A DNA stretch of 64,000 nt from Neckera pumila (GCA_963969595.1 OZ018411.1:2978501-3042500), one strand, 5' to 3'. Positions 34,569 to 47,202 are shown, counted from the first letter of the stretch. A program made the numbers and translations. The notes: a model not told the origin generated them from the sequence alone.

Positions 34569-34976
34569 GTCGATCTCGGAAATTGGCTGCCGTGCACCCC
34601 GTAACTGTACGTAAGCTTATTCTTTTGCGCAATTCGTAATGAACATTCTCGCGACGGATTTATATCAATACGTGCCAGCCTATTCTTTTGAAATTGATGG
34701 AGATTTCTGGTAGAGGGAATGCTTTGGGACTGACTTGTCTAACGTAAAAGCATTCAAGTTTGTGATTCTGACGTTGTTCGTGTGAGCTTGTACAGTACAA
34801 TGTAGAGATGCCCCACATTGTTTAGTAGTTTTAGGGTTTGAATATTGTGAGTCGTGAGAGAGAAAGATATCATAGTACGCATGTTTTCCTTACCTGCTCG
34901 TAAATCAATTGGAGATCATTGCCGGGTTCTTTATATGTACAAGGTTTCAAACTGTGGGGCTTACAGCTGAAAATGC

Positions 34977-36000
34977 CCAGCCGTGCTTTCGAGGTTGATA
35001 TCAAATTGGAAAAGCCCTCGAAGGACGCCACGGCCGGATCTGCCAACCAGTTGGCCGGCAGAGCCAACATGTTCGACTGCACTGGGTAACTCTATGATCT
35101 CGCCTTTCATTACCTGTTGTAGAAGTAGTTCTTTAATTTGATGGCAACGAATGTGTTTCAATTCTTGAGAATAATTTCTACAAGCGGAGTCACCCAAACT
35201 CACGGGATGATCCGTGAGTCAGAGCCTTAATTTGCAATAATCTTTTGCCATGAGCTCTTTCTCTGGAAAACCAGTCGTGACTCCTCGTTAGTTGCGACTG
35301 TGATACTTCAGTGCTAGTTGCCGATCAGCGGCATGGCAGGCACTTAAGCTTATTCTGGAGTCTGTTGCATTAAATTGCCACCCTAGGTCGAGCCTGCTAC
35401 AACTCCATCAGAGTTCTCAACATGATAGTTGCTAGCACACTAAATCGCTAGCTGTGATGTTGGATTTGTATGCTTTTGATTCGAGCACTTACAAGATGTC
35501 GGAGCTCTTCAAGTACTTGATTGAGTTGCTTGCTCGTGTGGAGCAGAGAAAAGGAGAATTCGATTCGCTTTTACAAGCACACAATTTCGTCACTCATCGC
35601 GTCGAGGTCACTAGCCCTCTAGCCCCTCATTCCTGAAATATGCATTGATTTCAAGTCTATAGGTGAGAAATATGTTGCGATGATGTACTAGGCAATTTCA
35701 GAGCAGGCAACTAGTTACTAGGTGTCACTGTTTCGGACTGTGCAGGATAGGAGACATGAACAGAGAGTCGAGGATGTTGCAGGAATCGGAGTGTAAACGG
35801 AAGGGAGCGCATCGCCCTCGTCGCGCCCCGCCTGCTTCTGGCAAAACAACGGCTCCTGGTGGATCGACCCGATGCATGTATGATAGTATCAGCAAACAAA
35901 TGATGCGAAAACCTCGGCAATTCAGCTTTCACTAGGGTACAATATTTCACCTGAAGAAGTCTCACGCTGAAAATAATCAACAAAATTATGTAACCCCTGA
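34977..36000 (+). other. Possible uncharacterised plus-strand transcription unit
   Basis: An AG-bounded piece starting near 34970 reads MPSRAFEVDIKLEKPSKDA and ends NMFDCTG next to GTAACT. A second piece at 35454-35636 reads SELFKYLIELLARVEQRKGE, a plausible amphipathic helix. I do not recognise either and cannot show that they join. GC content is gene-like. Treat as a weak candidate. Confidence 0.25.
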
Positions 36001-36758
36001 AGTACTTGATACAGACATAATCAACTAAAACTTGCTGATTTCGTTTGATTGTGTTCGGGAAGCACATAATGTTGTTGATTCAGAGTGCATTTTCATGTAG
36101 TGCATGGCATTCCCCACTTGGGTGGTCAAGAGGATAATGTTGTAATCCAATCCACGCACACGCTAACTCTGACACTCACATCGAAGGCAACGGGCTTATT
36201 GGCTTCTCACTTGCTCATAATGAGCTGAATTTTGCAGAACAATGCGTCTTTTTATGCCAATTTAGAGGGCGCTCAACTAGGGCTCTTAGACTGATCTAGA
36301 GCTTGCATTACTATCACGACCGGATAACAACTCCACTGTACCAAATCACAAACAACAGAACTGAAGAAAGTGCGATGTGTTACTGAGCAAATTCACTAAC
36401 TACCGTGACTGTGTTGCTGAGGCCTGATTTTTAGTCACACATAGACAAATCACCGCTAAATTTAGGTGAAGTCCAAATAGACATTTCCATAGTAACAATC
36501 CATTTAAAAAAATTGAAAACCTGTGAAGATGTACTGGACATGCGTGTACCTTATTTCATGTTTCACACTAAAGGCTCATGGGTTGAATAGCAACACTGTG
36601 CAGCACATAGAACCTACTCAAACTTCACTTCACACTTGTCAAACGGAGGTCTCGGAGCACCAAGGATCCTCAGTCCTCTTCAGTCAAAAACGGAGCTCGA
36701 TGTCAAGATTTTTCACTACTAACGTGCCTGTTTTCTGCAGAGAGAGAAATTTACATGG

Positions 36759-39496
36759 CTATGAAGAATGAAGGTCAGCAAAGCTACTCCCAGACACGTA
36801 TTTGAGCACAAGAGGCCAGTACTGGACAAGCCGGACGCAGCCAAGGACAAGTTCTCCAGAAACTCTTCCACCGTTGGCTTGTTCCCATCCAAAATGCCAG
36901 TCACAGCCTTCAAGGAGATCATAGGAATAGCCAGCAGGTTCGACACATACGCCAGCGCAGCAGCCTGCACACAATGTCATTCATAGAAAGCCCAATTCAA
37001 TCAAACCACTTCATATGGGAGTGTCAGAGTTCGAGCTTTTGGTTCGGACAGTTATATAGACGATTCTGTTCCCAAACTTGAAACCCCTACGCAGATTGAA
37101 GCAAGTACTCAAGAGAAAAGATCTTGGGCTCAGAATCGCACAGACCACAAATTCAGAAGTAAACAATACGCGGCGTTAGAGGGCTCGACTTCAACCACAG
37201 CTCCTCTTTTTCCATATTAAGGCGCAATTTTGAACTCCAATTTTCGTTAGAAATATTATAGAGTTTTGAAGTATCTTCTCAAAATTGCAGAATACAAGCT
37301 CGCACTCACAAACCCGATGGAATAATGTAGGAGAATTTGCTCCGACACCACCTAGTGACCGAAAGAATGCTGCATGTCACTGCTAGATGGGTCTCATGAT
37401 CTATTTCGTAGCGACTGACCTCCATGTCCTTGATGGTTGCATCATTGGCCTCAATAATTTCAAGATTCGTCTTGCAATGACATGTCAAAGGAATTTCCAG
37501 TGGATACCTTCCCTTCCTGCAATGAACATGCAAATGAAAATACACAAAGACCCTCTTTGATGTCACAGCTTAGGCACCCAAAATACACGAAATTATATGC
37601 AGTTCAATAGATCCATCAATAGAAGAATAGAGTTTCATGTAAAAGTGACATCAAGAAGTTATCCTGAGTTTGGTGAGAGAGAATAGAGGATGTGAGAGCA
37701 GGGTTTTTTTTTTGGTTTTTGGAGAAGTGGTGAAGTGGCAACATGCAAAAAAATGATGTAGCCAAATATTTTAGTATTCATCTATATATTTTGGAGAGAA
37801 TTATCTTTTCCTCCACATATTTGGATGAGTTTCATTTAACTTTGGTAATTTCATCCAAATTTTTTAAAAAATTGGAGCAATTTGGCATTATCATCCAATT
37901 TTTCTTCAAATTTTTCTTATAAGCTTGATGCAGCCCATTTTTTTTGGAGGCATTTGGGCCTCATAAGGCCCAAAAAATAAACACTGAGAATAATGAGGTG
38001 ATATTAAGAGGTATGGGCGTACACCAGCGCACCTTGAGTTTGAGGTCTTTGATGAGATTGCCAGCCGGCAGAGCTTCCATGGTTCCTACTCCGTACTTGT
38101 CGAATACCTGCATGATATTTCAAACGCTAAATCTATATGAACTTGTGCAAGAGCTATAACTTGAAAGTAATCAAGTTACCACATCTGGTTGGTTACTAGT
38201 AGGAAAAAGGTGTATATCTAAGTCATTGGTAGGTCGACAACCAAACACAGGTTTGAGTCTAGACTTAAGCCATGCATGACCCGATATTGAAACAAGCAAC
38301 AAGGTTTGAAACTATACAGGGAGCAGTAAACAATGTCAATATCATCAAGGAGTTCGTTATCTAAACGTACAGGAATAGGTATCCTGCGGTCATGATTCGC
38401 AAACTCCGTTGCAACATAAACATCGCCAATGCCGGCTCCCTTTGCCTGCAAAAAACACAGAAATCAATTTCAAAGAAGTCCACTACATCGCAAAAACGGA
38501 AACATGAACGACACAAAATTCTTCCTGTAAAGTAATACAAAACATTCATGCTAGACTCAAATCCAGTTGTATAGAATTTGCAGTAGTCAACTGTGGGATG
38601 CCACGATCTTCTGAAATCACTCAAAATCTGCGATTAGAGCCTGCGTAACATATCAAAACACTCTTCAACGTGGATGTCTTTTTTATATTGGTGGAAATGC
38701 CCATGAATAGAAGCTTCTACAAGTAACAGTAACCGAGTACCTGGAATCCACCTGCAGTGCCAGCGTTGATGATCAAATCAGGTCGGAGAGCTACGCCGGC
38801 GTTTTCAGAAGAGGGAACAGTCCCCACGCTGTCCACCCCTGCGAAGTAAACATACAGAAAATTCATATCTTTGTCGAGTGAAGTATTCTGAAAAGCAGTA
38901 TACCTAATCCCATTACGTAAGGTAGAAGATACTAAAAACGATAAGGACCTGAGCCTGTCTCCTATACTGACCCAGGCTATCACCAGCAGCAACTCATCTA
39001 CCATCCTCTACCTTGCCAACTGGGATGATACAAACCTAAAGTCTTGTCCTTTCCAGCAACAACAACATGGACGTTCAGTCCACCAACATCTCCGAAATAC
39101 TTCTTCCATGGAGCTCCTTTGGGAAATCTGCAAAACAATCAATCATGAAAACATTGAATGAGAAAACTTGAGATTCTTCGCCCATACCTCCTTTTGAAAA
39201 ACAGAAGCCGCGCCATACTCAGAGGGTACATTGCTTACATGGTTGGTGATTCGTCATCTTCCACGAGCAGGAGCGTTTCCACCAAGGAAAGTGCTTCGGC
39301 CTCCATTGCTAGCAGCAAGCATGAATAGAAACAAAGGATCACTCAATTGTTCCAAATGTTCAAGACAAGACAGACAAGTCATAGAGAAAAGGCTGCGCAT
39401 AGATATTCCCTTACCAATGACAACTACGACTGTATTAATGATGGTCTTGGCTCCGCCGTCCTTCCCACCGGCATCCTCCGACAACGCCATGTCCAT
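36759..39496 (-). pseudogene. MTN: 5'-methylthioadenosine nucleosidase gene, degenerate, 8 exons
   Basis: Minus-strand exons 39496-39415, 39308-39239, 39127-39036, 38838-38741, 38445-38371, 38107-38033, 37516-37420 and 36964-36759 follow plant MTA/SAH nucleosidases closely: VVVVIAMEAEALSLVE, FPKGAPWKKYFG, DSVGTVPSS, IINAGTAGGF, GAGIGDVYVATEF, DRRIPIPVFDKYGVG, VSTGNSFDMSLQDE, ANDATIKDME and AAALAYVSNLLAIP. The enzyme cleaves MTA to adenine and methylthioribose in methionine salvage. Three lesions stand out. Exon 7 is 97 bp, one base too long between phase-0 introns, with an insertion near 37465. The catalytic Asp of KAVTD is Gly (KAVTGILDG). A second shift near 36840 puts the conserved end VLKYVSGSSFADL in another frame. 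Exon 4 also lacks about three residues after VGTVPSS. The glutamates in AMEAEA and DME remain. I infer a recently dead paralogue. Confidence 0.82.
37698..37985 (+). repeat. 285-bp dispersed repeat, copy 1 (MTN intron 6)
   Basis: Starts GCAGGGTTTTTTTTTTGG and ends CATAAGGCCCAAAAAA. The copy at 42268-42550 has the same order throughout (GTGGCAACATnCAAAAAAAT, GAATTATCTTTTC, TTGGCATTATCATCCAA). It lies inside an intron of the nucleosidase gene. Confidence 0.85.
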
Positions 39497-40560
39497 TCCC
39501 CTTCCTCACTTCATCTGCAACCACCAAAAATCATCCTTGGCTGCACGAAAGACCTCTCTATGGTCATTCTAGAATATCTGGACAGTTGCCATTGTCGTTG
39601 ACTGTAGCAAACTTGTCTCCAATTCAAACTGTGTTAAAGTTGGAACCTCAGGGGTAAGATAAAAGAGTGTAGAGTCTCGAACCTTTCATTTCTAATTCAA
39701 CACTGAAGTTCAACACGAAATGAAGCAAAAAATACTATAGAGAGAAATTCACTTGCAACCTGTAATCCACGAAAGACAATGGCACACTCTTTCCAACAAC
39801 ACCTTCAGAAATCGCAACCCCAATTACCCCTGCACAAAGTAAGACATGCTTCCAGGCTTCTCGTCAACCACGCAGAAAAGCAACCATTCCGCCTCCAGAA
39901 AGGGAAAATTCCACGAAATCAAAAGCTAAGGAGTTCCACTTCAAAAGATTCAAGCTCAAGAATTCCGCCAAAACAAAATTTTCGACCGCCAGTGTCTACA
40001 ATTTGAGGCATTGTCCTTCCGGAGCTGGAGCATAATAAAAGATGATCGAAGCACTCACCTGCTCAAACGAGGAGCGATTCAAGCTTACATAGATTGCCAA
40101 TTCGAAGAGAGGTTGATTTGAGAAGAGATTGGTAGCTCCGAATCTCTAGAACGCCGAAAATCGAGCCTGCAATCTCCCGAGGTGGTGAAGCTGCTCAGCC
40201 GCCTCGCGGGGGACTGAGAAGTCAAAGTGTGGAAGATCTGTCGGGCGACTGGTGGACGGTGCAAGTTGGAAGATGCCAACCTTCGGACGGTGCTAGAGAC
40301 CGGTGGAATTAGCAAGAGATATATATCTCAGGCGACTGATGGACGGAGGAGGCTCGGGAAGAAATCACACTTGGAGTTGAGGAACCTACGAAAGCATTTC
40401 CGACGACGACTTGAAATCATCCATCCGAGCGGGAGATGTTCATCCAAGACTAAGGCTTTCATCCATTTTTTCTACAGAGCTCAGCAAACTGAACGAAGTG
40501 GAATGGGGAGTTGGGGACATGACCAGGGCTTTTCTGTTTTTGTTTTCTGGTGCTAGATTG
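39497..40560. other. Upstream region of the MTN-like gene
   Basis: Moderately GC-rich DNA extending about 1 kb upstream of the MTN-like start. Several frames are open on both strands but none shows family resemblance. It probably contains the old promoter and leader of the minus-strand gene. Confidence 0.35.
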
Positions 40561-41140
40561 CATCAGAAAGAATAATTTGGCTAAAAAACGGCAAAAACTG
40601 TGAAGTTTGTCACTAGAAAACTTCAAACTTAAAAAAAAATCTTAGATGAAATCTCTAGATTGTGGATGAAAATAAAATTATTGACATGTGATATGTGCTA
40701 ATGTGATATTTCTATCCAATATGTGGATGAATGCTCGAATTTGGAACCCCAACGTAACATTTTATATTGCCACTATGGCACTTCATAAAAGAAACAACAA
40801 AACCTAGACATGATTGCTTGGGTTTGTGGGGTGATGAAATAAAGAGCTTTTAGTTGGATGGTTGGGACTTTTCAGTTTGGGAAGAGGAAAAATATGATTA
40901 TGAATCAAAGAAAATTGTAAGTAAGTAAAGTACAAATACAAATAGATGTAAAAATACAAGGAAGAGAAATATGAATATAAAGAATGTTAAACTATATGTA
41001 AGAATAACTTAGGACTATCTTCATTCAAAAGAATATTATAAAAAACATGAATTGAAATTTGTTTGTTCAAGACCTTTTCACAACGTTCATAAGTTAATAG
41101 ATAAACTCCAACCAAACTCTATCACTCTTAATTCAACTCA
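40561..41140. other. AT-rich stretch without a gene
   Basis: No coding resemblance or repeat termini. The phrase GTGGATGAAnnTAAAAT and the words around TATGTGGATGAATGC echo the 285-bp dispersed repeat only weakly. Confidence 0.45.
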
Positions 41141-41177
41141 TACTAGTGTGACCCTGTGCCGTTGGCCTAATTTTCAT

Positions 41178-41249
41178 CTACTCCCGATTCCACTCCTGGT
41201 TCTACTTCCGATTCTACTCCCAGTTCTACTCCCGGTTCCACTCCCAGTA
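41178..41249. repeat. Six perfect-spacing copies of a 12-bp unit
   Basis: Units of the type CTACTCCCGATT, CCACTCCTGGTT and CTACTCCCAGTT follow each other at exactly 12 bp. In the plus frame they would give repeated Leu-Pro-rich tetrapeptides, but no gene surrounds them. Confidence 0.9.
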
Positions 41250-41420
41250 CCAAGAACGCGACCAAAATCAAAGTAAAAGTAATTATCTATTTTTTTAATC
41301 AATAAATACTTTGAAATTCAATAACTTTTGCACCACCACTCCAAACGCCACGAAACCAAGCTAGTGCACCCCTCCTCGGCGAGAGCTTTCCGACGGTACC
41401 AAACATGCGGCCGGGAGACG
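41250..41420. repeat. Second copy of the 11740-11960 dispersed repeat
   Basis: Contains ACCAAGAACGCGACCAAAATC, CACGAAACCAAGC and GAGAGCTTTCCGACGGTACC, the blocks seen near 11835-11930. In this copy the AAAATCAAAGTAAAAGTA block precedes the AGAGCTTTCC block. Confidence 0.55.
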
Positions 41421-41444
41421 CACGGTCAGGAAGTTGTCCATGCT

Positions 41445-41498
41445 ACAAACAAAACAAAACAAACAAACAAACAAACAAACAAACAAACAAACAAACAG
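41445..41498. repeat. (CAAA)n microsatellite
   Basis: A run of CAAA/CAAAA units about 54 bp long, with the last nine or so units perfect. Confidence 0.95.
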
Positions 41499-41823
41499 CC
41501 TCATTTAAGGTATAGATGGAGCATAAGATTATAAGACATCATTTGCAACTTGTCTTCATGCCCAATGTTTGGAAAGCATCCAAATGCAATACAAGAGCGA
41601 AGTCATCTTCAATTTAGAAAGGTTGAAAGGCATAATAAGTTTTTTCCATTTGGGGATCATAAACTCTAAACCCTACTTCAATTTATACAAGGACAGACAA
41701 CCTTGGCTAACCGCCTATTTTACTTTGGTATGAACTCATGCTATTCAACTTTATCTGACAAATCTCCTTCATAAAAAGAGGAGGCAAATTACCAAGGCAA
41801 CTCCAAAAATTTCCCAAAGACTA

Positions 41824-42858
41824 TTAAGGGTGAATGCAAGAAACGCTTGCTAGTTTTGTTGCGTTTTACAATACTCATCCCTTTTTTTTCTAGAGTACTT
41901 TAAAATTAGAAAACAATTTTTAAAAAATGTAAAAAAATATAGCTAATGTAGACACCTTTAAAATGAAGGTAACTACCAAAGGAAATGCACAGAAATATTT
42001 TCTAAGCAGGAGAACTAGAAAAGTGCCAAATCTCAAGAAAATGGATACTTTGATGTTTTAGTTCATTAAAAATAGGAAAAATAAATAAATACATAAAATA
42101 AAAATTAACCATTTGTAAGAACTCTATGGAGATGGCCATTCACCCAAAAAAACTCCAAAATAATGTTTTATATGTTACAAAATGTAAGAAGAAAGAAGTG
42201 CACTTTGTAGACTTCAATACCACATACAGTTTATTAATTTAGAAATTCCTTTGGACAGTAGCTACAAGCAGGGTTTTTTTTTGGTTTTTGGAAGAGTAGT
42301 GAAGTGGCAACATACAAAAAAATGTAGCTAAATATTTTAGTATTCATCTATATTTTGGATAGAATTATCTTTTCATTTACGTGTTTGGATGAATTTCAGT
42401 TAAAACTGGCAATCTCATCCAAAATTTTAAAAAAAATTGGAGCAATTTGGCATTATCATCCAAATTTTCTTCAAATTTTTCCTATAAGCTTGATACAACC
42501 CATTTTTTTTTGAGGCATTCAAGCCTCATAAGGCCCAAAAAACACACACTAGCTACAAGTCTACTAGAAGACCATTCCTTCCAAATTTCAGCTCGAAATT
42601 TGTTTTCTTGGACACTAAATAATACTAAATACCCCTAAATTGGCAAGTGCGACATAAAATTGGGGGCTACTGTTGGATAGTAAACTAATTTTGAAAATTA
42701 CAAAAAAAAATAGGCAAGATGTATAATAGTCATGAGTACCTTACCTATAAATCTTGAGTCATTTGGAGCTAAAATGCAAAAGTTATGACCAAAAAACAAA
42801 TCAACATGGAGGGGGTGTGACGCAAAATAGTACAAGTGTTTCTTGCATTCACCCCTAA
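41824..42858. mobile_element. TIR element, GGGTGAATGCAAGAAAC family, 1.03 kb
   Basis: The left end AAGGGTGAATGCAAGAAACG and right end GTTTCTTGCATTCACCCCTA are inverted copies. It is the intact relative of the unit at 7136-7906. It carries copy 2 of the 285-bp dispersed repeat at 42268-42550. No transposase frame is visible. Confidence 0.75.
42268..42550 (+). repeat. 285-bp dispersed repeat, copy 2
   Basis: Same sequence order and orientation as 37698-37985. It is inside the 41824-42858 element, whereas copy 1 shows no such flanking termini. Copy 2 may therefore be an element captured by, or inserted into, the larger one. Confidence 0.85.
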
Positions 42859-42985
42859 TCACCACAATCTAAGAATCGACCACCATTTCTTACCAAGGAG
42901 CGATATCCAACCTATAGGGTGCAATTATTACAAACCAAGGTTAGAATAGATTTCCAACCAAAGTGTAGAATATATTTTTTTCCTT

Positions 42986-44459
42986 TTAACCCCTGAAGGC
43001 TACAGTTCCATGACTATGTTTTCACTGAAAATGCCCAAAATACTGTCATTTTTAGAACAAGTACCAAATTTTTGGAGAAAAACTTTTTTTGACACATGTA
43101 AACATTGGATCTTGTAGTAGAATGGTTTGAAATGATGTGAAAAATATTTCAGAAAATTCCACCATATAGATTGCAGGATATACAGTGATTCAATTTTTGC
43201 AATTACAGATTGGACAAAAATTGAATTTAAAAACACATTATACAGCTATGAAATACAAATTGAATACAATGTCCAGTTCAACAAATATTTCAAATGCAAG
43301 GGCATTAAGAAGTAACAATGGTCCATATTGCAACCTATACACTCTCAACAATGGCTAATGCCATCCATGCTCTCAATTCCAAAAAAAAATTCAAATATTG
43401 CAAGAACGAACATCATTTGCATGTTCATCAAACTATTGGTATTTTTAAATTCTATAAATGTCAATTTCCTTCAATTTTTGCATATAAAAGTTTCAAATCA
43501 TGTTGAACAAAATTGAGTATTAGACATGGCTAACTTTGAAATTGATTTTCTTTCAAATCACAACAAATTTTTTCTTCAAACTTCCATGGTAATGTTTAAT
43601 ATGTTGCACACTACAACTTTCGTATATACACTTTTGGACTTTGTCCATTGATGCTTATGGTATAGTTGTTTGAATGAAAACATTTCAGATTAGTACTCAG
43701 TTTTGTTTGTCATTGTAAGCATTTGAATTGACAAAACCCTTTTTTTCCCCCTGCAAAATAACCAGGCAGCTGCACTTCACAAAGTCACATTTGTATGAAA
43801 AAATGTCCAAAATCGTGGTAAATCTTTGAATTCATTACTCAAGGCAAGTTGGCTACATTCTTGAAAAATTTCACATCATTTGGAATTGTACAAAATATAG
43901 GAAAAAAAATGTCAGTAGACAAGAGTAGAGAATGATTCAAAATACTAAATTGTTAAGAATTTGATTATGGAATTGAAAGATGCCAATCCAATGGTCGCAA
44001 TGTTTTAATAAACAATCTACATCTCATAATTTTATTTTTTTCAAAAAATATTGAAATTTGAGTAAGAAAAAGGACTTCAAAGTTTATTTTAGAGTAGAGA
44101 ATCATAAATACCTGCAAACAAAAAATTCTCACAACTTTTGACTCATTGGTCAAAATGGAATGATTCAAAGCTTTCCACGGATTTGTAACTCTAAAGAACC
44201 AATTTCAAATTTTTGTTTTTGAAAAAAGTTTTTTTTTTCTGATCTGCCCGGATTGCCCAGTTACAAAAAAGAGTAACATATTAGTTTATAACTTTTTATT
44301 CACATTTCCAAATGCCATGAAATTTAGCACATAAGAAAGATATTCCTTGTCCCCATCTTCTATTAAAATTGGGCTAAAAATATAGAAATCTCTAGTCACA
44401 CGTACCTGCCTAAAATTTATATATAGCCAAAAAACGCATGTTGGTCCTTTAGGGGTTAA
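42986..44459. mobile_element. TTAA-type TIR element, 1.47 kb, with internal insert
   Basis: The left end is TTAACCCCTGAAGGC and the right end GGTCCTTTAGGGGTTAA. It aligns with the 932-bp copy at 47203 and the 927-bp copy at 57247 through CATGACTATGTTTTCAC, GATCTTGTAG and AATTGACAAAACCC. About 500 bp between roughly 43190 and 43725 has no counterpart in the other two copies. Non-coding. Confidence 0.75.
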
Positions 44460-45357
44460 CCCTTTAGTGACTGTGGTTGATTTGGAGGGCGAGTCATTTT
44501 TTCAATATATACTTCTAAAAAGTTATTTTGGGATGAGCTTTGAGCCAGATAAATACAATCGGACCGTAGAAATTGAGGCTACAAGGCCTTGGCAATGTAC
44601 TGCCACAAGAATGAAGGTGATTGAAGCTTTCATTTAGACATGAGAATGGCTCAAAGATTGTTCAAAGTGCAAACTGAATCTACTACAATTAAGCAAATAG
44701 TATCTCTATAGTAGGTGGCTCAAAATTCTCTCACACTCTCAAATACTCCACTCTTCAAATATACATTGTTTGTACATGTTGGTTTTCCATCTTCAGAATA
44801 AATGTACAAAAAAAGTACATCTCATGGTCTTTTAATCCCTGCCGTTTCAACTTCAAAAATTCATAACTAATTCTCTAAAGTTCCAAAAATATGCAATAAC
44901 TTGGATTTGGTGCCAATTCTATTTGTTTTTCATGGAAATTTTAATGAAATATAATTCAAAATTTTTTACCTCCCCAAAACTCAATTTTAACTCTTAGATG
45001 GATAGTTTTTGGCCCTCCTACCTTAGCTAATCCATGTACATCCTTAGATTTCATGGATTAGACGGTGGTGGGCTTGCCAAGCAACATTGTTGCTTTCATG
45101 GCTTGTGTATTTTGATAAAAATTTGCCTAGATTGAAGCTTATTTGTACATTTCTTTGGCCAACACAGATTCATTCAAACTAGCATAGCTCACACATAATT
45201 GCATGCCTTGCCAAACAATTTGGTCTAAAGTGAGCATCTAAAGATGCTCTAACTCTGTTCCTCTTTGGGGTTTTACAAATTAGGTGTATTTGACCTACAA
45301 CAAGCATAGAATCCATAAATTGACCCAAATATGGTCAACTAGTCACTAAAGGGTTAA
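44456..45357. mobile_element. TTAA-type TIR element abutting the previous one
   Basis: The left end TTAACCCTTTAGTGACT and right end AGTCACTAAAGGGTTAA are perfect inverted copies over 17 bp. The left TTAA is the same four bases that end the 42986-44459 element. The interior holds a relative of the GTAAGGTAACAGG MITE at about 44695-45025. Confidence 0.8.
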
Positions 45358-46179
45358 GCTGGTTGGGACTAAAATTTCATGACATATATTGTAAATAAGA
45401 AAGTAGGAAATAGTGAGTGATAAAATAGTTCTTGAACAATCAAAATTTAGTCAGAATTAGAAAAGTCTAGACATTGACTATAGTTTGGACCACTTTTCGG
45501 TTCCCAAAATTTATAGTAATTTCAATTTTAGAAATTACGAAAAAAATGTAGTCCCCAAATTTTCTATATATCTTTCTCCGATGCAAAATTTGCATTGCCT
45601 CATACTGCTCACTATGTGTCTCAGAATCGCTTAATTCCCTAAGGGATTGGGGGGGTTTGAGCACAGCTCTTGTTTTCTTCACTAGCTCTTGTAACAAGTA
45701 TAATTTACCAAATGTGTAGAATAATGTTGATGATTGCCATTGTTGAAATGAAAGAAGACTTATATAACTTTCCTATGGAAAAAAGATCAACAAAATTGCA
45801 CAATTTTTGAAAAAATGCCACAATTGACAAGAGTGATGAAAGATGTTTGGTTTGGCAGAACTTATACAAATGTTGAATTGAAATATTGAAATTGGAATGC
45901 TCAAAAGTGATCCAAAAACTCTAATTTTTTTTCAAATCAGAGTGAGGTGTGGAAAAAAAATATGAAGATGTGAAGTGATAGCCTAGAGTGCTTTCTCTAT
46001 TTTCAAAAAATTCACCAAGAATTACTCACTTGATTAGATTGCATCAATGGATTCAATGGAAAAAACCATCTATGGTTTCTTTGTTGATTGTAGACTTTTA
46101 CCTTTGTGAGGTTCACATTTTGAATTTTTGACAAATGTAGTTGCAAAAGCCAATCATTTGGTGGCCTTATGGTCTTTTA

Positions 46180-46574
46180 GAGCATCTGTAGTGGTCTCGG
46201 CAAACGTGACAATATCGGTGCTTTGCCGAGTACTGAGTGATTTGGAATAAAATATGCATTCCAATGGAGGCCTTCACTTCCATGGCCTCAGTATGCAACC
46301 CCTTGAAATTGGCAAACATCCAAAATGTGAAGGGCCTCACAAGTTGGCTCCCCGTAGAAATAATCATTATTGTCAATCCTTTTCCACATTATTAAGCGTG
46401 CCAATCAATTCAACCTTCTCTAGTTTCTATGAAAAATCTTTTTTTTTTAATGTAGATTCTTTTCTCTTTTTTTTTTTTATAATGCGGAAAAATCCGGCAC
46501 TATGCGTGCCCCTGGAATGCCCCTCCATTTGCCGATGCAGAGTTTGTTTTGCTGAGACACCACTGCAGATGCTC
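46180..46574. mobile_element. MITE with GAGCATCTG ends, about 395 bp
   Basis: The left terminus GAGCATCTGTAGTGGTCTC and right terminus GAGACACCACTGCAGATGCTC are inverted copies with small differences. GAGCATCTnnAnnGG ends are familiar from plant MITEs. The flanks are TTA on the left and TTC on the right, possibly a decayed 3-bp target duplication of the PIF/Harbinger type. No coding region. Confidence 0.72.
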
Positions 46575-46704
46575 TTCGGAGTTAAGCGATTGGCTATGGG
46601 TGCTCCCGATCTTGATGACTCACCTTGCACACCTCAGATTGAAACACAGCCAATGAAGCCGTTGTGCGCGCTGCGTAGTCTGTGGCTCGAATGACAAGCC
46701 ATGG

Positions 46705-47150
46705 AAAAATATCTGGAGTTGCTGCACCGACTTATCAGTTTGTCAACCACAAAACACGGGGCAAGTTTTATCCTTTGCGGACCATGTGCAAGCACTTGAA
46801 ACGTACACATGTAAGCTTACAATACCCACCTGCGAGATTTTGCAAACAACATTCCTACCTTCGCTGGTTTGCGTGTACAATGCGATCTCTTTCCCAGAAA
46901 AATGGTTTAGGAACACTGGGGTGTTAAATCAACGGTTTTGCATAGAAATCAATGGCAATATGGAATTTATGTTCTCATCCAGTGAAATTAGAAAGAGATG
47001 ATCAAGACTCTTTCTTTCAATTCAACTGAGAGATGGGGACAATTCAATTTGACATTTCAGACTACCGGATCAGGCTGCATACCATACCCAGACTTTCAAC
47101 GATTGTGGAGACAGGAACGTACACAAATCATACGGAAGTTGCAATGCTAA
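46705..47150 (+). repeat. Direct duplication, copy 1
   Basis: Shares CTGCACCGACTnATCA, GTGCAAGCACTTG, GATTTTGCAAACAA, CCTACCTTCGCT and CAATTTGACATT in order with 48775-49330. Both copies show scattered differences and no open frame that survives in both, so ancient non-coding or decayed coding DNA is likely. Confidence 0.7.
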
Positions 47151-47202
47151 GTTAGTGTCACTGGATGGTGAGTGGGAAATTGCAGCAGAATCATTGACTG
47201 GC

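Noticed and set aside
41451..41498. CRISPR-like array
   Set aside because: It is a simple (CAAA)n microsatellite with no spacers.
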